A stretch of 43,928 nucleotides of DNA, from positions 1 to 43,928 of the forward strand of contig JAOTVR010000023.1 of NCBI GenBank assembly GCA_029863305.1, given 5' to 3'. The position numbers and the translations under genes are program-made. Shown here piece by piece: positions 38,401 through 43,928 of this stretch (the stretch's first letter is position 1; every line of letters begins with the position of its first letter). Origin of the DNA: Gammaproteobacteria bacterium. GTDB taxonomy: Bacteria > Pseudomonadota > Gammaproteobacteria > Steroidobacterales > Woeseiaceae. Under the pieces are notes generated by a model. It searched no databases and was not told the origin of the DNA. It saw only the letters and a list, made by a program, of their open reading frames with translations.

Positions 38401-39598
38401 CCGCCAGGTTCTGCATCGCTACAGGGCCGGCCGGATTGTTGGCAGCAGGCACGATGATCGAAAAAGCCTGCTCGAGCAGGCGCGTGCGCTTGAGGGGCTG
38501 GTCGAAGCGTATTTTGTCGCCAATGAGAATATCCGCTGTCTCCATTGTGCGTTTCAGTCCCTTAATATCGCGGAACTTGCCGGTCCGTCCCCGGAGCTTG
38601 CTCGCGGTTACGCCTCCGTAGGCGCAATCATGGGTTTCATTCCTTTGCACGGCATCGCAAAAAAGTATTGCGATCGGGCTATGGACGCTGCTGAGAAGAC
38701 CGATGAACCGGAGACCCTGGCCTGGGTGTCATTGGCTTATGGCGTGTACGAAGCCGGAGCCGGCAATCTGGACGAGGCCAGGCGGCACCTGTTCAATACA
38801 ACCGCCGTAGCGAAAAAAAGAGGAGACCGACGACGTTGGGACGACGGCACGCAAAACCTCGCGGCGACCGCCTATATTCGCGGAGAATTGGACAAGTCCC
38901 TTGAATTCGGAAGCGATCTCTTTTCTTCGGCGGAGCGTCGCGGAGACAAAAAAGATCAGGCCGAAGCACTTCGCTGGATTATTCGAGTGCGCCTTGCCCG
39001 GCGCAATCTGGAGAAATTGCCGGAACTGATTCAGCGATTTCTCGATCTGCGTCAGGGAGAATCCGGGATTGGCGAGAAGTACAGCGCCGACGTCCGCGTG
39101 GCACAGGCGGATTTTGTGTATGCCGCCGGCGATCTGGCAAAGGCGCAAGCGCTTGCCGATGACGCAATGACGTTAGTCGGTCGCGGGCCCTCAAACTTCT
39201 ACGATGTGTTCGTTGAGCAGTCTGCATTGGCTGACATCTATTACGCTCTTTTCAGCAACGCAACATCAAATAAGAATTTCTCCCAGCTCAATTCACTGGT
39301 CAATGTCATCAAGCGGCATGCACGCGTATTCGCCGTGGCCGAACCCACGGCCCGGTATTGGGACGGAGTGATTAAGCGACTCAGAGGACGTCACAAGGCT
39401 GCCAGGGCTGCGCTTGAATCCGCCATTGACTGTGCGGAGCGCATGAAAATGCCAATCCAGGAAGCAAGAATTCGTGCGGAGCTGGCGAAAAACAAGACCA
39501 TTTCTGAGAGCGCCAGAGAACGTCACCTGGCCGGTGCGGTGAAAATCTTGTCTGCCGCACGCGCACGGTCTGATCTCGCAAGGATTGACGCTAATTGA
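35489..39598 (+). CDS. Soluble-adenylyl-cyclase-like protein: two cyclase domains, ATPase, TPR
   Basis: A 1369-residue protein with the architecture of mammalian soluble adenylyl cyclase. C1 (about 38-195) has metal-binding Asp44 in LFIDLSGFTAL and Asp94 in GGDILFYAGDSILAIW. C2 (about 258-425) lacks the metal Asp (Asn267 in VLFINFVGL, as in sAC) but keeps Asn378 and Arg382 of YTIAGSAINLAARLM. The STAND/AAA-type ATPase follows, with Walker A GDAGIGKST (477-485) and Walker B IFLEDAHW (602-609), then a TPR-like tail to the end. The two cyclase halves could form one composite site. The adenine Lys of C2 is Gln302, and bicarbonate-site residues are changed. Overlaps the S41 gene by one base. Confidence 0.88.
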   Translation: MNVGEKLARFAPQVQLRDVLAGFDDGTKQMPSQESGHAALLFIDLSGFTALTERSAARGRRGAENLTEIINQYFGKATDLILDHGGDILFYAGDSILAIWPAEKSESLAEAAQMAAGCALEIQVHVSDQAKTESDSLRFRASVTSGAVSFLQVGGAHDIWQFLVSGKPVVEIAENDRCTRPGEVVVTQSTWQLIDKGFVGNEIDQGRRKLVSRRNDVTARSPDPVQVPIGAETVLVGLVPSVVATRTRAGYDEWLAEFRNIVVLFINFVGLDQTETDLLDKLQPIVKYLQEIITGLEGTVYQLLMDDKGASMVVGFGLPPFAHEDDARRATLAAIEIREWLANQGVEASIGIASGPLYCGIYGTERRQQYTIAGSAINLAARLMQKADGRILCDTSVASRAQVNNAFEPLHPITMKGHSSPTSVFRVQTPDENTTTAITRQTTNIAIFGRDEETAKIEQALREAQNEGAGSLLLLEGDAGIGKSTLMEYAASRAQDLNIAALKGGADAIRKDSSFYPWRQVFATLLELEPGSENTEEMTSRLIQSLPKERRQLAPLLSAVLPYEIPDNDVTKRMSEEVRADNTLSLLLEVLGTATENGSIGIFLEDAHWFDSASWKLISLVARSNDSILFVISTRPTEVEHPLLSSLFELGGANKLHVSPLSAPATVDLVCHRLGVDSTPESVSEFVMEKAGGNPFFSEELAYALLESGVITIADRVCELADPDTDPGKSMANMLADKGLPDTIQGIVTSRIDRLSEQLQFAIKVASAIGVRFTVDSLVAVYPEATSKKSMLRWLDELSEGDFIDVDSENSGVFEFRHVITRDVAYHSMLFSQRRKLHRRIASWFEEQSNSTSESMQPVLAHHWQHADEWERATSYLTRAGDNAMRNFSNREAISFYSDALEISNKASEDGQGFATTDDRRHWKLSIGRAHLKESEYQTGRTHIEQGLSLAGIEMKKGKLRPIFGLFSQMGRQVLHRYRAGRIVGSRHDDRKSLLEQARALEGLVEAYFVANENIRCLHCAFQSLNIAELAGPSPELARGYASVGAIMGFIPLHGIAKKYCDRAMDAAEKTDEPETLAWVSLAYGVYEAGAGNLDEARRHLFNTTAVAKKRGDRRRWDDGTQNLAATAYIRGELDKSLEFGSDLFSSAERRGDKKDQAEALRWIIRVRLARRNLEKLPELIQRFLDLRQGESGIGEKYSADVRVAQADFVYAAGDLAKAQALADDAMTLVGRGPSNFYDVFVEQSALADIYYALFSNATSNKNFSQLNSLVNVIKRHARVFAVAEPTARYWDGVIKRLRGRHKAARAALESAIDCAERMKMPIQEARIRAELAKNKTISESARERHLAGAVKILSAARARSDLARIDAN

Positions 39599-39599
39599 T

Positions 39600-40541
39600 A
39601 TGAGCGGAGAGACCCTTGCATATGACGCGGCCGCAAGCGAGTGCATTGATCGTGCTCTTGAAAGACTATCTGCGGAAATTCGTGATCGAACGCCGAACAT
39701 GGCGCCTGCCGTGAGCAACTGGATGGCGTCTCTTTCACACTCGCGTACCCCCGCCGACTACTTCAAGGACATTCGCGGATTCCCGATGCTGCGTCTGCCC
39801 CGATGGCTGGCTGAATCAACCGATGCAAATGAAGACGTAGATTTTCAGGACGGCCTTGCATACTCGACAGTGAGCGGCTACTACTTCGTTCGCCTTATTG
39901 ACAACCTTATGGACAATCAGGCCACGAACGAAAAAGCGATTCTCTCAATTAGTGCTTTGTTTCACACAGAGTTTCAGCGCATATACCAGGAGTACTTCGC
40001 GGCGACGCACCCTTTCTGGGAAATATATCGACGTGAATGGGCGCGCGGATTCGATTCGGCCGCTGCAGAAGCCAGCGCCACTGACATAGACGAAGATCGG
40101 TTCTACCAATTGTCCGCGACTAAAACTTGCGCCGGCAAGATTCCCCTCGCCGCGACTGCATTTCATTTCTCAGCGGAGGACAGGCTCCCTGAGTGGAACA
40201 ATTTTTGCGATGCGCTTAGTGCATGGATACAAATGCGGGACGATATGTCCGACTGGTATCGCGACCACCGATGCGGCGCAAAGACATTTTTTCTTTCCAG
40301 GAGCAATGCGAATCGCTTGCCCGACGAGACACTGCTTGCATGGCTCGGCCGTGAAGGCGCGAGCTGGGGCACAGAGCAGCTACAGGGTATGCATCAGAAA
40401 GTCCGCAAGGCCGGAGCGCCGCTTAACTCGCAATCGTTGGACCGCTACGTGGATGAGCTCGAATCCTGGATGGTCACGTGGACAAGTAACTTTGGGCGTG
40501 CTATAGCGGAATTGGCGAAAGTTGCAAAGGCATTGGCCTGA
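39600..40541 (+). CDS. Divergent class I isoprenoid synthase
   Basis: A 313-residue helical protein with the motif order of class I isoprenoid enzymes. First acidic motif Asp101-Asp105 is in FVRLIDNLMDNQ; then SATKTCAGKIPLA, like the KT motif of trans-prenyl diphosphate synthases; the second acidic motif is QMRDDMSDWYRD (Asp214, Asp215, Asp218), followed by GAKTFFL in place of the usual GK. Sequence around these motifs is far from known prenyl synthases or squalene/phytoene synthases, so the product could be a prenyl diphosphate or a terpene. The ATG is one base after the cyclase-like gene stop; a TTG at 39585 is less likely. Confidence 0.72.
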   Translation: MSGETLAYDAAASECIDRALERLSAEIRDRTPNMAPAVSNWMASLSHSRTPADYFKDIRGFPMLRLPRWLAESTDANEDVDFQDGLAYSTVSGYYFVRLIDNLMDNQATNEKAILSISALFHTEFQRIYQEYFAATHPFWEIYRREWARGFDSAAAEASATDIDEDRFYQLSATKTCAGKIPLAATAFHFSAEDRLPEWNNFCDALSAWIQMRDDMSDWYRDHRCGAKTFFLSRSNANRLPDETLLAWLGREGASWGTEQLQGMHQKVRKAGAPLNSQSLDRYVDELESWMVTWTSNFGRAIAELAKVAKALA

Positions 40542-40633
40542 GCAAGCAAATTACGGAAAACTGGTCTATTATGAATCGCGCTCTGTGTGATTAATGACAA
40601 AACAGCCGGAACACGGTTACCAAGGGAAATTTT

Positions 40634-40831
40634 ATGAAATTTGAAACAATGATCGATAAAGTAATGAACGACCCAAGCTTTCGTGAGGGCATCAGGACGG
40701 ATCCCGAAGGGACGCTAAAAGCGCACAATTTCGATGCGCACCCTGAGAAAGTCGAGGCACTGAAGAACGTTGACTGGAGTTCGCTCGACAAGGTACGAGA
40801 TTCGTTCGGGGACGATGACAGCATCTGCTAG
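40634..40831 (+). CDS. 65-residue Os1348/NHLP-like peptide, candidate RiPP precursor
   Basis: A small protein with a good AGGGA ribosome site and an ATG. The body reads like the short Os1348/NHLP-type leader family: MNDPSFREGIRTDPEGTLKA, then HNFDAHPEKVEALKNVDW, matching the DPxFRxxxxxDPxxxLxxxxF...EKVEAL pattern. After a helix it ends GDDDSIC, with the only cysteine as the last residue. It lies 92 bases after the isoprenoid synthase gene and 12 before the membrane cyclase gene, inside the operon. It may be a modified peptide substrate or a carrier/adaptor; there is no recognisable RiPP-modifying enzyme such as YcaO or LanM nearby. Confidence 0.65.
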   Translation: MKFETMIDKVMNDPSFREGIRTDPEGTLKAHNFDAHPEKVEALKNVDWSSLDKVRDSFGDDDSIC

Positions 40832-40843
40832 ATACTAAGCGGA

Positions 40844-41530
40844 ATGGAACACCCGAGAGGCGAGTTATTCACATTAGCTGATGTTGCAGCACTCGGCATC
40901 GCCGGCGATGTCCTGTGGCTGTTCGCGTATGCGATGATCATATGGGTGGGGTTTAAAAATAAGACCTACGCAATTCCAATAGTCGCCGTCTGCCTGAATT
41001 TCTCGTGGGAAGCCATATTCGCGGTATTTCGCCCGCCGTTGACGTCGGCGGGCGATTTGGACTTGCCAAAACTTTCCATGTTCATCGGGTGGATGGTGAT
41101 CGATGCAATTATCGTTTACCAGTGCTTCAGATACGGTAAGCAACAGCAGACTGTCGCCGCGATCAAACGGTTCTTCAATACCGGTCTGGTCATCTGTCTG
41201 TTGATAGCAGCAGTCTGGATGTGGACATTTACTGATCAGATTCATGACAGCTCCGGTCACATGACGGCGTATACAATCAACCTGATCATGAGCATGTTGT
41301 TCGTCGATATGTTTTTCAGGAGACCGGATCTCAGAAACCACTCCTACAGCGGCGCGTGGCTAAAGTTTTTTGCCACCGGCGTCATCTCTTTGGCTAACGG
41401 AATTGTGATGGCAGAAAAGGGAGTTAATAGCTATTTCCTTTTTCTGATGATTTCCGTGTTCACATTCGACCTGCTTTACATTCTCTTGTTAAGACAAGCG
41501 AGAAACCAGACAAATCTTGTCCCGGCGTAA
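40844..41530 (+). CDS. Pyr4/PaxB-like transmembrane terpene cyclase
   Basis: A 228-residue protein with seven likely membrane helices. The pattern GIAGDVLWLFAYAMIIWVGF, NKTYAIPIVAVCLNFSWEAI and the later SVFTFDLLYILLL matches the fungal meroterpenoid/indole-diterpene cyclases Pyr4, PaxB and AndB. Two acidic residues proposed as catalytic in that family appear equivalent here: Glu56 in NFSWE and Asp209 in FTFDLLY, 153 residues apart. Family members protonate an epoxide to start polyene cyclisation. It follows the peptide gene by 12 bases, and its stop overlaps the start of the monooxygenase gene by 14 bases, supporting joint action. Confidence 0.75.
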   Translation: MEHPRGELFTLADVAALGIAGDVLWLFAYAMIIWVGFKNKTYAIPIVAVCLNFSWEAIFAVFRPPLTSAGDLDLPKLSMFIGWMVIDAIIVYQCFRYGKQQQTVAAIKRFFNTGLVICLLIAAVWMWTFTDQIHDSSGHMTAYTINLIMSMLFVDMFFRRPDLRNHSYSGAWLKFFATGVISLANGIVMAEKGVNSYFLFLMISVFTFDLLYILLLRQARNQTNLVPA

Positions 41531-42650
41531 AGCGATAGTTGTTGGTGCAGGGCCGGCCGGATCGACGATAGCGTGGCTCCTCGCAAAGCAGGGATTCCAG
41601 GTTGCTGTGTTCGACCGCCGAACCGATCCAGCTACCGACGACTACGCTTCCCGTCGCTCTCTCAATATCGCCATAGCTCAAAACAGCGTTGACTTACTGG
41701 CGAGCTCCGGTCTCGATCGCCCAATCATCGAATGCACTGTCCAGCTGTCCAAGCGAGCGATACACAGTCGGAGCGGCACCATCACGGAACAGCGGTATTC
41801 AGATCAGATCGACGGGCCATCCTCACTCCTTACACCGCCGGGCGGTGTGAGGTCGGGTTCCAGGCTCGATATTGCGAATGCTCTTTTTGAACACGTCCGT
41901 ACGAGTCAGCACGTTAGTTTCCATTTCAGTTCTGCCGTTCGCGCAATTAACGCGTCCGGCGGTACCGTCGAACTGGCAAGCGGTGAAATTATTACGGCAG
42001 ATCTGGTCGTTGGTGCCGATGGCGCCAATTCGGTCGTGCGTTCTGCAATCGAAGATCGTCACGGTACTCATACAGATAGATCGAAGTTCAACTATGCGTA
42101 CAAAGAACTCTTCGTTCCGGCCGACGTCGCACTCGATGGATCAGCGTTTCATATCTGGCCACGTCAGGGATCCCTGATCATGGCGCTTCCGAATCGGGAC
42201 GGATCTTTCCGTGCTTCATATTTCTATCCGGTCGACGGCGTGACATCCGACAGCGGGGCTGGGGTTGACCGGGCATTGGCACTGTTTCGCGAGAATCATG
42301 CGGACTGTGTACGGTACTTTCCCCAATACGCCTCGGAATTACGCGTTAATCCTGAATGTTTAATGTTTACGCTAACGACGGAGACCTGGTACGCCGAACG
42401 GGCAGCGCTTGTCGGGGACGCCTGCCACACGATCCTGCCGTTCACCGGGATGGGACTCAATCTGGCCTTCGAAGACTGCATCGTCCTGAGCCAGAATATT
42501 GAGCACTATCCGGACGTGACCGCGGCATTTGAAGCCTACGTCAATACCCGCAAGAGCATGACGGACGACGCTGCGGGCAAAGCAAAGATTCTGGGGCAGA
42601 TTGTCCTGGCACTCTTGCCAGAAGATGGTGTTTTCGGGCAGATTAACTAG
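41517..42650 (+). CDS. FAD-dependent monooxygenase (PHBH/KMO-like), candidate epoxidase
   Basis: A 377-residue group A flavin monooxygenase. All three signatures are present: FAD-binding GAGPAGSTIAWLLAKQGF near the start, the DG motif VVGADGANSVVRSA, and the GD motif ALVGDACHTILPFTGMGLNL. It resembles kynurenine 3-monooxygenase more than squalene epoxidase. Translation begins with TTG inside the last codons of the membrane cyclase gene. Next to a Pyr4-like cyclase, the likely job is epoxidation of a terminal prenyl double bond, as PaxM and Pyr5 do in fungi; that is inference from context. Confidence 0.85.
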   Translation: MSRRKAIVVGAGPAGSTIAWLLAKQGFQVAVFDRRTDPATDDYASRRSLNIAIAQNSVDLLASSGLDRPIIECTVQLSKRAIHSRSGTITEQRYSDQIDGPSSLLTPPGGVRSGSRLDIANALFEHVRTSQHVSFHFSSAVRAINASGGTVELASGEIITADLVVGADGANSVVRSAIEDRHGTHTDRSKFNYAYKELFVPADVALDGSAFHIWPRQGSLIMALPNRDGSFRASYFYPVDGVTSDSGAGVDRALALFRENHADCVRYFPQYASELRVNPECLMFTLTTETWYAERAALVGDACHTILPFTGMGLNLAFEDCIVLSQNIEHYPDVTAAFEAYVNTRKSMTDDAAGKAKILGQIVLALLPEDGVFGQIN

Positions 42651-42715
42651 ATTCGGCGCGGGAGCCTGCTATTTCGCCGAGTGAACAATCAAGATAAATA
42701 AACAGGGAGAAAGCG

Positions 42716-43366
42716 ATGCCAGCGCCCAACGCGGGACTGTTAATGAATATCGCCGTGTCGTCGGTGCCGATGGCGCCGAATCCGCAGACCGGCCAAAAAC
42801 TGGCCAATGCGATCAGCAAGGTAATAGGAAGCGCCTGCGAGGACTTTCTGCAACGGGTTTTCATGGAACCGGGGGTCCCCTGCAACGTGACGCCGCCTGC
42901 GATGGTTGGCACTGTCATCGGTATGGGACGACTGACCGGCGCCTGCCCAACCCAGGCGGAGATCAAGGCGAATGCAATGTCTGTCATCTCCTCCTCCGGG
43001 ATGTCGAGGCCCGGTCAGGACAGTTTCACCGAAACGATTTCCAAGGTAACGGCGAAGGGGCTGGCAGAATTCATGGCGGCCGCCCAGGTTCTTCCCGGCA
43101 CGCCGATCGCCGGCGGCGTTACGGCGGCTCCGGCCAGACTGACAGTCTCGCTGCCAACCGTAAAAAGCCAACTCAATATGCTGGCGCCCCCAAAGTTTCC
43201 GGGCGCGCCTGCCGTGCCAACGGTCAGCGAATTGCCGCCGGACTTCCCCCAGATCGTTGTCAAGGTCATGGTCTATGCGCTGGAACAGATGGCACAGATG
43301 GTCATGGTTGCACCGGGAATTCCGACCCCGGCAAATCTGACGGCCGGGCCCGGCAAGCTGATGTAA
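42716..43366 (+). CDS. Protein of three degenerate PGxP repeats, unknown function
   Basis: A 216-residue protein without signal peptide, preceded by GGGAG 6 bases from the ATG. I see three units, each a helix followed by a Pro/Gly loop: ISKVIGSACEDFLQRVFMEP with GVPCNVTPPAMVG; ISKVTAKGLAEFMAAAQVLP with GTPIAGGVTAAPARL; and VVKVMVYALEQMAQMVMVAP with GIPTPANLTAGPGKL. The units are about 60-85 residues apart and end in a similar xPxxL. I recognise no family. It is the last gene of the plus-strand run, 65 bases after the monooxygenase. Confidence 0.7.
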   Translation: MPAPNAGLLMNIAVSSVPMAPNPQTGQKLANAISKVIGSACEDFLQRVFMEPGVPCNVTPPAMVGTVIGMGRLTGACPTQAEIKANAMSVISSSGMSRPGQDSFTETISKVTAKGLAEFMAAAQVLPGTPIAGGVTAAPARLTVSLPTVKSQLNMLAPPKFPGAPAVPTVSELPPDFPQIVVKVMVYALEQMAQMVMVAPGIPTPANLTAGPGKLM

Positions 43367-43397
43367 CGGCAGGGTTTAGCCTTTGCACCGCAGCGGT

Positions 43398-43424
43398 CGA
43401 TGGGTGACCCTGCTCTGCCCATCG
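43398..43424. terminator. Hairpin between convergent genes at the cluster end
   Basis: CGATGGG (43398-43404) pairs with CCCATCG (43418-43424) with a 13-base loop, between the stop of the repeat-protein gene and the convergent aminotransferase. No T run; possible terminator or structural boundary. Confidence 0.3.
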
Positions 43425-43491
43425 GCGGCCAGCCTGTACGATCTTGCGAAGGTCGACATTAAAGTGCGGCAGCAATAGGTTTCGACAACAA

Positions 43492-43928
43492 TCACCTGTT
43501 GCCGCCGCCAACTGTCTCGTTGATCACACCGTTGAGCTTGTCGATGCACTCCAGCAAATGCCGGTCCTCCACGATCATCGGAGGGGCAAGCAGAATGTGC
43601 GGTACCGTCAGGTTGTCGAATGTAACCCCTCCCGGGTAGACGATGAGTCCATGCCGCATCGCCGCGCGGCGCAGCTTTTCGGGCAGGTCGGCGCCGTCCT
43701 TGAAACCGGCTTTGCTTGCCTTGTTTCCGACGAGTTCGAGCCCCAGCAACAGGCCGCGGCCCCGAATGTCTCCAACATTCGGATGGTCCGACAGGCGGTC
43801 GCTCAACAGGCCCCTGAGGCGCGCGCCCATCGTTTCCGTTCTCTCCAGCAAGTTGTCGCGTTCCATGACTTCCTGCACCGCCACCCCGGCAGCGCAGGCG
43901 ACAGCGTGGCCAATGTAGGTATGCCCGT
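43492..43928 (-). CDS. Class III (PLP) aminotransferase, C-terminal part
   Basis: The C-terminal 145 residues of a class III aminotransferase; the gene runs off the right edge. Visible elements are the conserved GHTYIGHAVACAAGVAVQEV after the PLP lysine region, GDIRGRGLLLGLELV and the C-terminal ILLAPPMIVEDRHLLECIDKL. These enzymes move an amino group from omega-amino acids, amines or beta-alanine to a keto acid. The N-terminal two thirds, including the PLP lysine, lie outside the window, so specificity cannot be judged. Confidence 0.9.
   Translation of the reverse strand, partial: GHTYIGHAVACAAGVAVQEVMERDNLLERTETMGARLRGLLSDRLSDHPNVGDIRGRGLLLGLELVGNKASKAGFKDGADLPEKLRRAAMRHGLIVYPGGVTFDNLTVPHILLAPPMIVEDRHLLECIDKLNGVINETVGGGNR

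Noticed and set aside
36831-39598. Defence-system reading of the ATPase/TPR half (STAND-type antiviral protein with S41 protease effector)
   Set aside because: STAND ATPase, cyclase and protease together resemble some anti-phage systems, but the full sAC architecture and the terpenoid genes directly downstream make a biosynthetic or regulatory role more likely; not excluded.
1-43928. CRISPR array, tRNA, rRNA, insertion sequence or phage module
   Set aside because: Scanned for regular repeats, tRNA-like cloverleaf ends, transposase motifs and inverted-repeat-bounded segments; none found by eye. A tRNAscan, Infernal or ISfinder run would settle it.

Overview
The window is about 44 kb of fairly GC-rich chromosome from what is most likely a free-living gammaproteobacterium. 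That placement is an inference. It rests on YgbA, GreB, a YaiI-type DUF188 protein, and short DUF3012, DUF3465 and DUF6491-like secreted or lipoproteins, all typical of that class, together with large secreted peptidases and an ECF sigma factor/TPR-kinase pair of the kind common in Woeseia-, Steroidobacter- and Xanthomonadales-like lineages. No rRNA, tRNA, CRISPR array, insertion sequence or phage module was seen.

Layout: (a) 1-6.5 kb holds the end of an outer-membrane barrel gene with a terminator, a Cys-rich small protein, an aldo/keto reductase, a small membrane protein, a DUF6351-type secreted hydrolase, a zinc-ribbon methyltransferase and an acidic exported protein. (b) 6.5-12 kb holds YgbA and two large exported metallopeptidases (M28 with TolB-like, PA and PDZ regions; M13). 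(c) 12-17 kb holds a divergent AmrS/AmrB pair, with AmrB abutting an apparently exported Pcm, then a membrane spermidine-synthase-like protein. (d) 17-28 kb holds small lipoproteins, YaiI, a DUF2089-LemA-TPM operon behind a palindromic promoter, two secreted or alpha/beta hydrolases, a DUF2779 nuclease coupled to DUF3465, GreB and a TIGR01244-like phosphatase-fold protein. (e) 28.5-31.7 kb is an ECF sigma factor overlapping a membrane Ser/Thr kinase with TPRs. (f) 31.9-43.4 kb is the accessory-looking part. (g) The window ends inside a class III aminotransferase.

Region (f) is the most interesting. Behind a divergent DUF2254-like membrane protein lies a tight plus-strand run: a cytoplasmic S41 peptidase; a 1369-residue protein with the full architecture of mammalian soluble adenylyl cyclase (two cyclase domains, STAND/AAA-type ATPase, TPR-like tail); a divergent class I isoprenoid synthase; a 65-residue peptide resembling Os1348/NHLP-type RiPP precursors and ending in Cys; a membrane protein resembling the fungal Pyr4/PaxB terpene cyclases; a PHBH/KMO-type FAD monooxygenase; and a 216-residue protein built of three degenerate repeats. 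Several genes overlap or nearly touch. Monooxygenase plus Pyr4-type cyclase is the epoxidation/cyclisation pair used in fungal meroterpenoid and indole-diterpene pathways. My reading is an undescribed bacterial terpenoid pathway, possibly acting on or with the small peptide and governed by a sAC-like sensor and a peptidase. The domain calls are fairly firm; the joint function is inference.
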